Shown in pieces: positions 32,588-43,878 of a stretch of 64,000 nt of DNA (position 1 is the stretch's first letter; each line of letters starts with the position of its first letter). The notes beneath the pieces are model-generated. The model searched no databases. It saw only the letters and a list, made by a program, of their open reading frames with translations, and had not been told where the DNA came from. This stretch comes from UBA710 sp051656785. Lineage in GTDB: Bacteria; Bacillota_I; Bacilli_A; Mycoplasmatales; Metamycoplasmataceae. Made by a program: the position numbers and the translations under genes. Location: assembly GCA_051656785.1 (NCBI GenBank), contig JBOFJK010000003.1:62001-126000 (forward strand), written 5' to 3'.

Positions 32588-33874
32588 ATAATAAAAATCT
32601 ATAAAACTATTGTTCATATTAATATTTATAATTAAACTTTTGTTATGAAATAGATTGATTATAAAATTTATAAATATATAATAACTATTCAATTGTTCCT
32701 TAAAAGGAAAACCAAAAATTGTAATTATATAATTAATGACAAGAATTGGTGAAAAAACAATGGAATTAATAATTCCAAAAATATTTAGTCATCCATTTAT
32801 TGCCACAGAAACAACTATTGAAGAGAAATATGATGCAAATATAATTGATAAATTTTTAATTCTTTTATTTTTGATATCGACAACAAATAATATGGCAAAT
32901 GTTATTAAAAATGTAAAGATAAATGACAATGAAAAAACTATAAATGGATTAATAATAAACATTACCAACATAATAAAAGAAAGTATATTAATTTTATTAA
33001 ATTTGTTTTGAAGATATTCTTTATTAATAAAACATAAGAATAGAAAAATAATTGCTCTTAAACTAGATATTGGAAAATTCAAAATATATAAATATATTAA
33101 TATTAGAATCAAACCAATATAGTTCGCTCATGCTCTCTTTATTTTTAACATGTTTAGCAATCTTATAATGATCATCATTAATAAATTGATATGAAAACCC
33201 GATATTGTAAATAAATGAAGAATTGAAATGTTTTTTATTTTTTCATAAAGATCTTTGTTAATGTCAGTTTTCTTCCCTAATAAAACTAGTGAAACATAGT
33301 TGTCATAAAATTCAGGTCCAGATTCAAAATAGTTTAATATTTTTGCCCTTATTGAAGTTTTATTATTTACTTTTGAAACTGTAATTTTATTTGCAACATA
33401 TTTAATACCTAATGATTTCAAATAGTAATCAAATTGATCTTCTTTCTCTTTCAATGACCTGATATCAGTTGAACTTATATTTATTAAGTCATCAATATTA
33501 AAAATAGTTTTTGTTTTTACAAGAATCTTTTGTGAATTTTTATTAATAACATATCCAGAAGAAATGACTTGTTCTATTTTATAATTACCTTCAATTTCAT
33601 TAATAACTTTATTATTATTTATAAGTGAATGAAATGAGAAGAATAATGGTATAAAAAGCAATAAAGCAAGTAATCACTTTCAAGAAAGTAGAAAAATTAT
33701 TATTGTAAAAAAGATTATAAAAATAATTCATCTAGCTTCACGAGTTTCTAAATATATAAATGAAAATATCGATATTAAACCAAATAATAGTAAGTTTAAG
33801 AAAGATCAATATGTTCTTTTAAGAATGTTAGTGTTTTTTCTCCAATACCTGATAGATTGTCAATTTCGTCTCAT
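32474..33874 (-). CDS. comEC: ComEC/Rec2-type DNA-uptake channel, short form
   Basis: A 466-residue integral membrane protein. The N-terminal hydrophobic segments and an OB-like extracytoplasmic domain (about residues 90-180) precede the competence domain, marked by ILHLFTISGFHINLL and several helices after it. It lacks the C-terminal metallo-beta-lactamase domain of B. subtilis ComEC (about 776 residues), as in other mollicutes. The ATG at 33874 lies 79 bp inside the upstream comEA-like gene. Several TGA codons fragment it in the standard code. The final 38 codons run antisense to the protease gene. Confidence 0.8.
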
Positions 33875-34299
33875 GTTGGTATTTCCTTATTCTCATTTTT
33901 ATATTGAATTATTATCTTGGCTATATTATCTTTAATACCAATAGCTTTAAGTTGGTTAATAGTTGTTATTTTAGAATATTTTAGTTTTGGCATTTCACCA
34001 ATTTTGTAGGGAACATTAATTTCAAATGATTGATTTTGTTTAGTTTCTAAATTTAATAAATTAATATCTGCTGAATATTTAACATTTGCCTTAAAAATAA
34101 TTTCACGAGTTGTTTGTTCTTTTTTGAACTCATAATCACCAGGTTTATTTACAGCACCAGTAATTGTTGCTATAAATTTTTCATTAATAATGCCTATTTC
34201 TCTCTCTCAAATAAAAAAAGCATTAAAAACATATATGGAAAATAGGGAAGCAGATCCTAAAGTTATTGAAATAAACAAACTTTTCATGATTTTTTTCAT
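33796..34299 (-). CDS. comEA: ComEA-like DNA-binding competence protein
   Basis: A 167-residue protein with an N-terminal membrane anchor (about 8-30), an SLBB-type beta-grasp segment (ITGAVNKPGDYEFKKEQTT), and a C-terminal helix-hairpin-helix (TTINQLKAIGIKDNIA; then WDEIDNLSGIGEKTLTFLK) as in ComEA DNA receptors. It precedes and overlaps comEC, the same order as in Bacillus comE operons. The second HhH glycine loop SGIGEK is canonical, the first is degenerate. SD AAGGTGA is present. No pilus or DprA genes are in the window, so competence itself is unproven. Confidence 0.78.
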
Positions 34300-34322
34300 A
34301 TTTCCATTCACCTTTCATATAT

Positions 34323-34348
34323 TTAAATATCATTTTTTTGATATTTAA
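34323..34348. promoter_or_regulatory. Perfect 10-bp inverted repeat in the comEA/rpmG divergent region
   Basis: TTAAATATCA and TGATATTTAA separated by six T. It lies 24-49 bp upstream of the comEA start, inside the expected promoter or leader, so it may be an operator. It might also be a terminator-like hairpin. Confidence 0.45.
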
Positions 34349-34541
34349 TAAAGAAATGGATAAATTTGAACAAAAATACCTGTAAATACTAAGAATTTCG
34401 GTTTTTATATATTAAAATTAAGAGAATATTTTATTATTAGAAACACAATTGTTTAAAAATAAAAGATTTTCAATATCTATATTTAATATATAATTGTAAT
34501 AATAAATTAAAAGTATAAAGTTTAAATCATAAGGAGAAAAA

Positions 34542-34694
34542 ATGCCTGCTACTGGAATTACGATGAAATGTGATGAATGTAAAATGGAAAATTACATCAC
34601 AAAAAGAAATAAGAAAAATCAAGTTGAAAAGTTGGAAATTCAAAAACATTGTCACAAATGTAATAAACATACAACACACAAGGAGAAAAAATAA
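34542..34694 (+). CDS. rpmG: Ribosomal protein L33 (zinc-binding form)
   Basis: A 50-residue large-subunit protein with both zinc CxxC pairs (CDEC and CHKC), Lys-rich throughout, and the family motif YITKRNKKN. SD AAGGAGAAAA is directly upstream. pepP starts 2 bp after its stop, using the AAGGAG embedded in the last rpmG codons as its SD. Confidence 0.95.
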   Translation: MPATGITMKCDECKMENYITKRNKKNQVEKLEIQKHCHKCNKHTTHKEKK

Positions 34695-34696
34695 TT

Positions 34697-35737
34697 ATGA
34701 ATAGAAGTATTTTAGAGGAATTCTTTACTCAATTTGGTCTAGATGCAATAGTATCAAAGGCTTATCAAACAAGATTATGATACTCAGAAATAATGTCATC
34801 TGAAGGTTGAATTGTTATTGAGAAAAATGTGGCAACACTTTTTGTTGATAGTCGATATTTTGAATATGCAAAAAAGAATGCAAAAAATGTTGAAGTCGTT
34901 TTACTTGAAAATGAAGCTTTTGCTAACTTCCTTAAAGCTAAAAACTATGGGAAAATTGCTATTGAAAGTGATTATTTAGAAGTTACACATTACAATAAAC
35001 TAAAAAGCTTTTTACCTAATGCAGTCATTATGAATATTAAAGGTCAAGAATTGAGAATGATTAAAAGTTCTGAAGAAGTGGCTAAAATTCAAAAAGCAAT
35101 TAATATTTCTTTAGAAGCTTATGATAAATTACAATCTTTTATTGTTGAAGGTGTTTCTGAACTTGAAATTGATAATAAATTAAATTACTTAATGAAAAGA
35201 TTAGGTGCTGACAAGGAATCATTTGATTCAATTGTTGCTTTTGGATCCAACTCTGCAATGCCGCACCACCACCCAACTGAAAGAAAATTAAAAGATGGAG
35301 ACATTGTAAAAATTGATTTTGGTAGTTACTACAAAGGTTATGCTTGTGATATCACTAGAACAATGATGTATAAAAAATCTGAAAATACTCAAGTGGATCA
35401 AAAACTTGTAGAAATTCTTAAAATAGTTGAAGAAGCCGCGAGAAGAGGTCGTGAAGCTGTTAGGCCAGGAATCAGCTCAAAAGAAATTGATGATGTTTGT
35501 AGAAAATATGTCACTGAAATGGGATATGGAAATAATTTCATTCACAGTACAGGACATGGATTAGGAATTGATATTCATGAACTTCCCATGGTTTCATCAA
35601 AAATGCCCATGATTTTAGAACCGGGAATGGTAATAACTATTGAGCCAGGTATTTATATTGAAAATGTAGGTGGAGCAAGAATTGAAGATGATGTATTAGT
35701 TACTGAATCTGGTCATTTAGTTCTTTCTAGAAAATAA
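34697..35737 (+). CDS. pepP: Xaa-Pro aminopeptidase (M24B)
   Basis: Removes N-terminal residues preceding proline. The 346-residue protein has a creatinase-like N-terminal domain and a pita-bread C-terminal domain carrying the five metal ligands: Asp in VKIDFG, Asp in CDITRT, His in STGHGLGID, Glu in TIEPGIY, and Glu in ARIEDDV. It is followed 9 bp later by efp; the pepP-efp order is widely conserved in Firmicutes (yqhT-efp). Two early TGA codons hide the true start in the standard code. Confidence 0.94.
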
Positions 35738-35746
35738 GATAATTTT

Positions 35747-36310
35747 ATGGTTAGTGTAAATGATTTTAAACCTGGAATTACCTTCCAGATGGATGATAAT
35801 TTATACCTTGTTATTGAAGCATCTCATTCTAAACAAGGGAGAGGTCAAGCAAATGTTAAAGCAAAAGTTAAAGATTTGAGAAGTCAAGCAATTGTAGTTA
35901 AATCTTTTACAGGTGGAGATAAAGTAAAAAAAGCCCATATCGAAAGAGTGGCAATGAATTTTCTTTATAATGATGGCAATAATTGTGTATTAATGGATAA
36001 TGAAACATTTGAACAAATTGAAATAGAAGCTAAAAAACTTGAATGAGAATTAAATTTTTTAACTGAAGGATCCGAAGTTAAGGTTAGAAAGTTTGAAAAT
36101 GAAATTTTAGACTTAGAAATTCCTTTGAATATAGATCTTGAAGTTCTTGAAGCAGCTGATGCTGTTAAGGGAAATACAACAACAAATCCTCAAAAGAAAG
36201 TTAAATTAGTAACAGGTTTTGAAATAGAAGTTCCAATGTTTATTAAAGAGGGCGACATTATTACTGTGGCAACTGAAACTGGTAAATATGTCGGAAAAGG
36301 TAAAAAATAA
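35747..36310 (+). CDS. efp: Translation elongation factor P
   Basis: Rescues ribosomes stalled at polyproline. All three OB-like domains are present in 187 residues (KOW-like N-terminus; ERVAMNFLYNDGNNCVLMD; PMFIKEGDIITVATETGKYVGKGKK at the C-terminus). The functional loop reads SKQGRGQAN, so the residue that is modified in most bacteria (Lys of PGKG) is Arg32 here and the Pro is Gln. A trailing TAATG couples it to the next gene. Confidence 0.95.
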
Positions 36311-36612
36311 TGGAATATATAAGCATTAAAAATAGTACTAATCAAACAACAAACATTCATAAGAAAGTTTTTGTTGATATTGTTAAAATAATGAGTGATA
36401 AATTAACAGATGTAAAACTTGTTGATGAACCTGAAGTTTTAATAGTTAGAGTTGGTAAAAACATTAGATTATCATTTAACTTTACAATTTCAAAAACATC
36501 TAACGCTTTTACAACAATAAATAATGTTAAGAAATTCATTGTTGAAACATTTGTCAATCTCTTTGATATTAAACCTTATAATATTTTAATGAATTACAAA
36601 GGAAGACATTAA
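36310..36612 (+). CDS. Small Asp23/Gls24-like protein
   Basis: A 100-residue protein whose ATG overlaps the efp stop. It has alternating strands and helices without a transmembrane segment. Similarity to Asp23/Gls24 is faint, but in Firmicutes the Asp23 protein YqhY sits near efp, and the beta-rich middle (VLIVRVGKNIRLSFNFTI) fits. I regard the family call as inference from context; the gene itself is secure because of the coupling and codon use. Confidence 0.55.
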   Translation: MEYISIKNSTNQTTNIHKKVFVDIVKIMSDKLTDVKLVDEPEVLIVRVGKNIRLSFNFTISKTSNAFTTINNVKKFIVETFVNLFDIKPYNILMNYKGRH

Positions 36613-36620
36613 TCTTTTAG

Positions 36621-36626
36621 TATAAT
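36621..36626 (+). promoter_or_regulatory. -10 box of the tRNA-His gene
   Basis: TTTTAG-TATAAT, the same 12-mer found upstream of secDF, about 31 nt before the tRNA. Confidence 0.5.
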
Positions 36627-36656
36627 ATAAAATTGTTTAAAAAGAATAAACTATTT

Positions 36657-36733
36657 GGTAGATATGGTGAAGTGGTCAACACAGCGGTTTGTGGTACCGT
36701 CATGCGCGGGTTCGAATCCCGTTATCTACCCCA
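36657..36733 (+). tRNA. tRNA-His (anticodon GUG)
   Basis: Eight-pair acceptor GGTAGATA / TATCTACC, with the extra G-1:C73 pair that identifies histidine tRNAs, encoded CCA, anticodon loop TTGTGGT (GTG), and T-arm GCGGG-TTCGAAT-CCCGT. A T-run follows and may end transcription. Confidence 0.96.
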
Positions 36734-36836
36734 TTTTTTTTATCTTTTTTTAATAAATAATCCTTATTTTTATCATATTAGTTTTTTGTAATTGATCTAA
36801 TCTCTTTTTTGACATATATATTCGGAGGAAGAAAAT

Positions 36837-37418
36837 ATGTTATATAAATTAGGGAAGATTGTTTCAATTGCAAAAAATTATTTTTTATTTGAATCAAATT
36901 ATACAGGATATGTTGTTTATGCGCCTGAAATAGAAAGGTTTGAATTAGATAAGTTTCAAAAAATATTTATTTATCATCATAAGAATGATTACATAGATGT
37001 TTATTATGGATTTAAGGAATTTAAGGAAAGGTTATTTTTTGAAGATTTACTTTCGATTCAAGGTATTGGACCCAAAACAGGGATTTCAATTCTAAATGAA
37101 GGTTGAAAAAAAGCATTGGATTTAATAGCTGAAGGAGAATGAGAAAAATTATCTAAAATGCCACACCTAGGTCAAAGGTCAGCAAGGCAATTGGTTTTTG
37201 AATTTCAAACAAAGTATAGTTCATTACTTACAAAAAAATCTTCTAACAAAAATGAAAATGATTTAATTGATACTTTAAAAACTTTAGGATTTAATAAAAA
37301 TCAAATTTTTCATGCAATTGCCAATATAGATGAAAATGATTCTATTGAAAATATGGTTGAACAAGCAATAAAAGTTATTTCAAATGAACAACACAAAAAA
37401 ATCTCTCAGACCACGTAA
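36837..37418 (+). CDS. ruvA: Holliday junction DNA helicase subunit RuvA
   Basis: A 193-residue tetrameric protein that clamps Holliday junctions and recruits RuvB. The N-terminal OB domain is diverged, the HhH LLSIQGIGPKTGISIL is clear, and a second HhH (LSKMPHLGQRSARQLVFE) and the C-terminal RuvB-binding helices (residues 150-190) follow. SD CGGAGGAAG. The last 35 bp overlap ruvB, implying coupling. Confidence 0.93.
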
Positions 37419-38358
37419 GTTCGATGACTTTATTGGCCAAAAAAAGTTAGTTCAAACATTAAAAGTAATTATCAAATCCTCACAGAATCAAAAAAAATAT
37501 CCAGACCATATATTATTTTATGGACCACCTGGTCTAGGCAAAACTACATTAGCAGAAATAATTTCAATATATTCAAAACGTCAAATAATATTTGTTCAAG
37601 GATCATTACTCTTAGTCCGTGCTGATGTTTTAGCAATTTTTGCAAATATAAATGAGGGAGATATTATATTTGTTGATGAACTTCATAGCATTAATAAAGG
37701 TTTGGAAGAATTAATGTATTCCGCTCTTGAAGATAGTGTTATTGATATTTCAATAGGACCTGAAGGGGATAGGAAAATTGTTAGAATGAAACTCCCTTCC
37801 TTTACATTAATTGGAGCTACTACAAATATCTCTAAGATTAGTCAACCTATTAGAGATCGTTTTGGTTTAATTTCTAAATTAGAAAAATATAATCAAGCAG
37901 AACTATCAAAAATTATTAATAATTCATCAGTTTTACTTAATTGTCAAATAAGTGAAGAACAATCAAAAATGATTGCAAATTATTCTAATGGAACACCCAG
38001 AATTGCAAATAGATTATTAAAAAGAATTATTGATTTTGCACATTTCTATAATGAGGGATTAATTACAAATAATATCATATTTAAAACATTTAAATATCTT
38101 TCACTATTTCAATATGGATTAAGTAACATTCACATTGAATATATGAAGATATTAGAAGAAATATTTGAAATGAAAGCAGCTTCACTTGATTCAATAACCA
38201 GTATCTTGAATGAATCCAAAGATGTTATTATAAATGATATTGAATCTATTCTATTATCATTAAAATTTATCTTAAAAACATCAAAAGGAAGAAAGTTGTC
38301 AAATGAGGGTTATAGATACCTCTTAACTTACAATATCAATCCCTTTAAAATAAAATAA
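37384..38358 (+). CDS. ruvB: Holliday junction branch-migration ATPase RuvB
   Basis: AAA+ motor, 324 residues. It starts with LRPRKFDDFIGQKKL, then Walker A FYGPPGLGKTTLAE, Walker B IIFVDELHSINK (DELH instead of DEIH), sensor 1 TLIGATTN, and arginine finger PIRDRFG. A C-terminal winged-helix domain follows. No RuvC is seen in the window, as expected for mollicutes. Confidence 0.95.
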   Translation: MNNTKKSLRPRKFDDFIGQKKLVQTLKVIIKSSQNQKKYPDHILFYGPPGLGKTTLAEIISIYSKRQIIFVQGSLLLVRADVLAIFANINEGDIIFVDELHSINKGLEELMYSALEDSVIDISIGPEGDRKIVRMKLPSFTLIGATTNISKISQPIRDRFGLISKLEKYNQAELSKIINNSSVLLNCQISEEQSKMIANYSNGTPRIANRLLKRIIDFAHFYNEGLITNNIIFKTFKYLSLFQYGLSNIHIEYMKILEEIFEMKAASLDSITSILNESKDVIINDIESILLSLKFILKTSKGRKLSNEGYRYLLTYNINPFKIK

Positions 38359-38374
38359 ATTGTTTAGATTTTAG

Positions 38375-38380
38375 TATAAT
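38375..38380 (+). promoter_or_regulatory. -10 box of secDF, leaderless arrangement
   Basis: TTTTAG-TATAAT, 7 nt before the ATG at 38388; no SD. Confidence 0.6.
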
Positions 38381-38387
38381 TTAAATT

Positions 38388-40844
38388 ATGTTTAGCAAGT
38401 TTAAAAAAATTTTTAAATTATCTAATTGAAAAAGGTGAACCATTTCATCTATTTCCTTATTTTCAATGGCAGTTGGAATAACTCTTGGTTCAGTCTATAC
38501 TGTTTCTAGTAATAAACCAACTAATGCTTACAAATCTGGAGCAGAAGTCATTTTAAAAATGACTGAAATTGATGAAAGTGCAGATGTAATAAAAAGGCAA
38601 GTTGAGCAAAGATTAAACCTTACTCTTTCCGAAGATGCCACTTATGAAGTCATTTTAAATTCTGATGACTTTTTAACAATTAAAGGTACAAATATTAATA
38701 CAGATAGCGAAATGGAAGCATTCACTTCCTTTTTGAAAAAGAAGGAGGAAATAGTTGTAACAACATTAGCATTAGATTCTTTTGGAAGACCTAAAAGACT
38801 CCCCTTTGAATTTAGTAATTCTACTATGACAAATGGAGCAATTACTTTAACATTAAGTAATCAAGTAATAGAAACAAGTGATATTTTAATTTGAAGAAAT
38901 TTTGAGGAGTTAATTAAATTAGCAACAACTTCATATAATGATGAATGAACTGCAGTTGGTCGTGATCCATATAAATTTATGTTCACAAATGGAATTACAG
39001 AAGCTGTTGATGATGGTCCCAAGCCCATTTTGAAAACTAAAGATTTTGGTGGTTTTGATGCAGTTGATTACCTAATTTCCAAGAATTCTTCACCATCTGG
39101 AGGTTTATTTAAAGATACAGTAAACTTGGATTTTTCTTTTGCTCCAAAAATTAGTCTAAAACAAAAAGAAAAAATATTCTACAATCTTGATTATTCTGTT
39201 TCTTCATATAGTCTAGATTTACAAACTTATAACTTTATAAAGCCAGCATTAGGAAATAATGCATATGAATTTTTAATAATTGCTGCAGCAGTTGCCTTCT
39301 CATTTATTGCAGTATTTTTATTTGTTAATTATGGTCTCTTGGGTGCGCTATCAACAATATGTGCTGCCTTTTTAGTTTTTCTCGGATTATTAATGATTAC
39401 TGTCTTTAGAGGTGAATATTCACCAGAAACAATTGCTGCCTTAATGATTGCCTTAGGGATTGGGCTTGACTTTAATATTGCTTTCTTTGAAAGATTTAAG
39501 AAAGAATTAAGGGCAGGTAATAGTTTACAAAAATCTCTTAAAAAAGCTGATAAATTGACAATGAGTTCCTCAATTACTAAAGCTTTTTCATTAATTATTA
39601 CTTCGGTGATAATTTATGTAATTGGTTCATTATATTTAGCAACTTTTTCTTCTCTTATCCTAATAATGTCAGTCTTCATTACATTTGTAATGTTTATCTT
39701 AATTAGAATTTTAACTAACTTAATATTAGGGACAAAGAAGTTTGATGATAAGAAATATTTATTTGGAATTTACAAAAAAATTGATAGACCATTAAATATT
39801 GAAGTAGAAAAAAATGAAGTTGAAATGATTACTAAAGAAGTAGAGTTAAAACCTTCAAACACTGAATGAATAGTAACTGCCAAAAAAATTTCTATTGCAA
39901 TTCTTGGATTAATTACCATTGCAGGTTTTGCTGTTTTTACAACCTTCAGTTTCATAGGGTCAAGTTGAACAAGTGGATTTAATACAAGTGGAGCAATTTC
40001 TAAACCTATTGTTCTTAAATCAAAGAATCAACTTAGCATAGAAGAAGTTAATAATTATAAAGATATATTAATTAGTGAATTTGGCATTACGAGTGATGAG
40101 ATAAGCACAAGAACAGTAAATGAAGATGGTGATAAATATTTAATTGAGATTACAACAACCAAAGAAATTGATAACCTTAAAATTATTGAACTAAGTAATC
40201 AAGGATTAGAATTAGTGACTTATTCAGTTCTATTTGAGACTGCTAATAAAGCTATACTAAATATTCTTTATATATCTTTAGCTTCAATTCTAGCAATGTC
40301 AATTTTTGTCCTATTTAGAAGTGATTGAGCATTTGCATTACCAATGTTTATTGGTCTTTCAATGGCAATTTTATTCTTTGTATTGATATTTACATTACAG
40401 GTCTTTGCTTTGAATGGATTATTTATTTTTGGATTAGCATCTGCAATATTGATTGCCATTTCAAATAACATAACTGTACTATTTAGAATTAAGGAAAAAC
40501 TGAAAAATAGGAAAACTGAAGAATTAGTAAAAAGTGAATTGAAGGAAATTTCAAATGTAGCTATTATTGATTCTGCAAAAAGATTATTAATATCAAATGG
40601 TTTACTAATTATGATTCTATTAATTTTTAGTATTATCCCTGGAGCTGCTCCATTATTATTTACGATACCTTTAATAATATTTATTTTAATATCATTAATT
40701 ATATCTACAGTAATAATTCCTTTCCTATTCAACACTTTTAAAGCATTCAAAAGTAAAAGAAAAAGAGATAAAATTCTTAACAACTATTGAGAAACCCAAA
40801 TCATACAAGAACAAGTATTCCCTTCTATTAATGATATTAATTAA
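38388..40844 (+). CDS. secDF: Protein-export membrane protein SecDF (fused)
   Basis: RND-type accessory to SecYEG that uses the ion gradient to aid export. The 818-residue chain contains a SecD half (TM1 at about 17-40, a reduced extracellular P1 domain, then helices 2-6 with the conserved block LMIALGIGLDFNIAFFERFK) and a SecF half from about residue 500 (TM1, periplasmic loop, then FGLASAILIAISNNITVLFRI). The SecD loop is shorter than in Bacillus. The D-x-N-x-x-F-E/R signature blocks of both halves are recognisable. Many TGA-Trp. Confidence 0.88.
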
Positions 40845-40899
40845 AATTAAATATTTATTTGATAAAATTAATTTACATAAGGTAGTAGTTTATTTAAAA

Positions 40900-40926
40900 T
40901 GAGAACCCCAAGTGGGTTTTTGTTTT
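40900..40926 (+). terminator. Hairpin with T-run between secDF and hisS
   Basis: Stem AACCC / GGGTT (extendable with GAGA pairing to TTTT) and TTTTTGTTTT tail. It ends 12 nt before the hisS start, so it terminates secDF or acts as an attenuator for hisS-aspS. No T-box sequence is present. Confidence 0.55.
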
Positions 40927-40937
40927 GAAAGGAAGAC

Positions 40938-42209
40938 ATGATTCAAAAACCAAAAGGAACAAAAGATATATATGGAAATGATCAGGATATATATGAATCA
41001 ATTTTTAATTGTTTTGAAAAACTAGCAAAATCATATAATTTTCACAAAATATCAACTCCAATTTTTGAATCACTTGCTTTATTTAGAGAAACGTCTGGTG
41101 AATTGAGTGATATTGTTACAAAAGAACTTTATTCATTCAAAGACCTATCTAATCGTGAATTAGCACTAAGACCTGAAGGAACTGCTTCAGTGGGCAGAGC
41201 AATAGTTGAAAATAAACTTTTAACAAACAAGTTACTTAATAAATTGTTTTATGTTGGACCAATGTTTAGATATGAGAAACCTCAAAAAGGGAGATTAAGA
41301 CAATTCTATCAAATTGGTGTTGAACTTATTGGTGATAATAGCGTTTATTCAATAATTGAAATTATTCAACTAGCTAATAATTTTTTAAAACAATTAGGAA
41401 TTAATGATTGTGTTCTTAAAATAAATAATATTGGTACAAAAATAGAAAGACAATTGTATGAAAAGACCTTATCAAAGTATTTTGAAAAAAATAAAGATTA
41501 TCTTTCTGAATTATCCATTTCAAGAATCAAGTTAAATCCACTAAGAATCTTGGATGATAAAATTGATTCTAAAAAAGGAGTCGTTTTAAAGGCACCAAAA
41601 ATCAAAGAATTTCTTTCAAATGAGTCAAAAGAATCATTCCAAAACCTTTTATCTTCATTAAAAGGTTTTGGAATTTCATATGAAGTAGATCCTGTTTTAG
41701 TTAGGGGACTTAATTATTATACAAATGTTGTTTTTGAATTCGAATCTAACTCTAAAACTTTAGGGACAAAATCAACTATTATTGGTGGAGGTTGTTATTA
41801 TAATTTAATTAAGAATTCCTCACAAGATATCCTTGGAATAGGTTTTGGTATTGGGGTAGAAAGAATTTTTGAAATTCTAAAAGATGTAAATGAGACTAAA
41901 GAAAAATCTATTGATGTTTACTTTATGATAAATAACGAAAAGGAATTTACCTTACTGTTTCCTATAATATGTGAATTAAGAAACAATAATATAATTGTGG
42001 ATTTTAATAAAAAAATTAATAAATCACAAAAAATATATTCTGATGCACTATATTTTAAACCTAAAAAAATAGTTTATTATGAGCAATTAGAAAATAAAAA
42101 ATCGAACAAAATTACAATTAAGCAAATGAGTAATAATGTTAAAATTGAAGTTGATATAAAGGAAGTTGTAAAATCAATTTTAGAAGGAAATAAAAATGAA
42201 AATAAATAA
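40938..42209 (+). CDS. hisS: Histidyl-tRNA synthetase
   Basis: Class II synthetase, 423 residues. Motif 1 region KPKGTKDIYG near the N-terminus, motif 2 FYVGPMFRYEKPQKGRLRQFYQ, the histidine-specific loops LVRGLNYYTNVVFEFE and TIIGGGCYYNL, and motif 3 GIGFGIGVERIFEIL are all present. The C-terminal anticodon domain is diverged. SD AAAGGAAG. It overlaps aspS by 14 bp; hisS-aspS is a standard Firmicute pair. Confidence 0.95.
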   Translation: MIQKPKGTKDIYGNDQDIYESIFNCFEKLAKSYNFHKISTPIFESLALFRETSGELSDIVTKELYSFKDLSNRELALRPEGTASVGRAIVENKLLTNKLLNKLFYVGPMFRYEKPQKGRLRQFYQIGVELIGDNSVYSIIEIIQLANNFLKQLGINDCVLKINNIGTKIERQLYEKTLSKYFEKNKDYLSELSISRIKLNPLRILDDKIDSKKGVVLKAPKIKEFLSNESKESFQNLLSSLKGFGISYEVDPVLVRGLNYYTNVVFEFESNSKTLGTKSTIIGGGCYYNLIKNSSQDILGIGFGIGVERIFEILKDVNETKEKSIDVYFMINNEKEFTLLFPIICELRNNNIIVDFNKKINKSQKIYSDALYFKPKKIVYYEQLENKKSNKITIKQMSNNVKIEVDIKEVVKSILEGNKNENK

Positions 42210-43878
42210 TATTGATATATTAAACTATAAAGAAAATGATTCTATAATTCTTCATGGGTGGGTTTCTAATATTAGAAAAATGGGACAAATTTCCTTTGTT
42301 GATTTAAGAGATAGAACAGCTATTGTTCAACTTATTTTCTCTGATAAAATTGATTTTACAAAAGAATCTGTCCTTAGAATTGTAGGTATTGTAAATAAAA
42401 GAAAATCACCAAATCCCAATATGCCAACAGGTAACTATGAAATCACAATTACTGATTATGAAATATTAAGTAAAGCTAATGAATTGCCATTTGAAGTAAA
42501 AGATGATTTGAATGCTAAAGAAGATACTAGATTAAAACATAGGTACTTAGATTTAAGAAGACCTAAAATGTATGCTAATTTACTTTTGAGATATAAGGTT
42601 CTTAGAGCAGCTAGAGATTTTTTTGATGCAAACCATTTTCTAGAAATTGAAACACCCAATCTTTCTAAGTCAACTCCGGAAGGGGCTCGTGATTTTTTAG
42701 TTCCTACAAGAATGAATGGAAAATTTTTTGCTCTCCCTCAATCACCGCAACTATATAAACAACTATTAATGATTTCTGGTTTTGAAAGATATTTCCAAAT
42801 AGCAAGAGCTTTTAGGGATGAAGATATGAGAAAAGATCGCCAACCTGAATTTACTCAAATGGATGTTGAGATGTCTTTTATTGATGAAGATGAATTATTC
42901 TCAGTAATGGAAAATTTATGAATTGAGATTATGAAAGTTGTTAATTATAAATTGAAAACTCCATTTGAAAGAATGTCTTTTAATGATGCCATGAATAATT
43001 ATGGAACAGATAAGCCTGATTTAAGATATGAACTAAAACTTTTAGATGTTTCAAAAATATTTAGTAATACTAAAGTTGAAATATTTCGAAAAGAATCAGT
43101 TAAGATGCTGAAATTTGATCATGATATATCTAATAAGGAAATGAAAGTCTTACAAGAAATTGCCTTACAAAATGGTGTGAAAAAAATTATTACTATTAAA
43201 ATAAATAGTTCTAAATTTTTAGATAATACATTAAATACAACTATCAAAAATGAACTAGAAGAAATTATTAAAAACTTTAAGATTAAAAATTCAACATTGA
43301 TTTTTGTTGCAGATGAATTAGATAATACTAATAAAGCATTAGGTGCTATTAGAGTAAAGGCTAATGAATTATTTTCATATGCTAATCCAGATGAATATAA
43401 ATTTGTTTGAATTATTGATTGACCATTATTTGAAGAAGTTGATGGACATATTTCTTCAATGCATCATCCTTTTACTCATCCAACAAAAGAAACATTGAAG
43501 TATTTAGATAAAGAACCTCTTAAAATAAAGGCTAGAGCATATGATTTAGTTTTAAATGGCTACGAACTTTCATCTGGCTCAATCAGAATAAATGATCCAG
43601 CTCTACAAACTAAGATATTTAAAACGCTCAAATTAGAAAAAGAACAAATAGAATCACAGTTTGGTTTCTTTTTAGAAGCCTTTAATTATGGAACACCACC
43701 TCATGGAGGAATCTCTTTTGGTGTTGATAGAATAATTATGATTCTTTCAAAATCAAACTCAATTAGGGATGTAATAGCTTTTCCTAAAAATGCAAATGGA
43801 ATTGATGTATTGTCTAATTCACCATCAGAAATTACTAATGAGCAAGTGAAAGAATATGGAATTCAAAAGATAAAATAA
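42196..43878 (+). CDS. aspS: Aspartyl-tRNA synthetase
   Basis: Class II synthetase, 560 residues, bacterial type. N-terminal OB anticodon-binding domain (ILHGWVSNIRKMGQISFVDL), motif 2 (FQIARAFRDEDMRKDRQPEFTQ), a GAD insertion in the middle that is shorter than usual, and motif 3 (GGISFGVDRIIMIL). The start lies within hisS with the SD GAAGGAAA. Both TGG (HGW) and TGA encode Trp. Confidence 0.96.

Noticed and set aside
40890..40930. Possible T-box riboswitch before hisS-aspS
   Set aside because: Only a short terminator-like hairpin is present; there is no T-box consensus, stem I or specifier loop in the available space.
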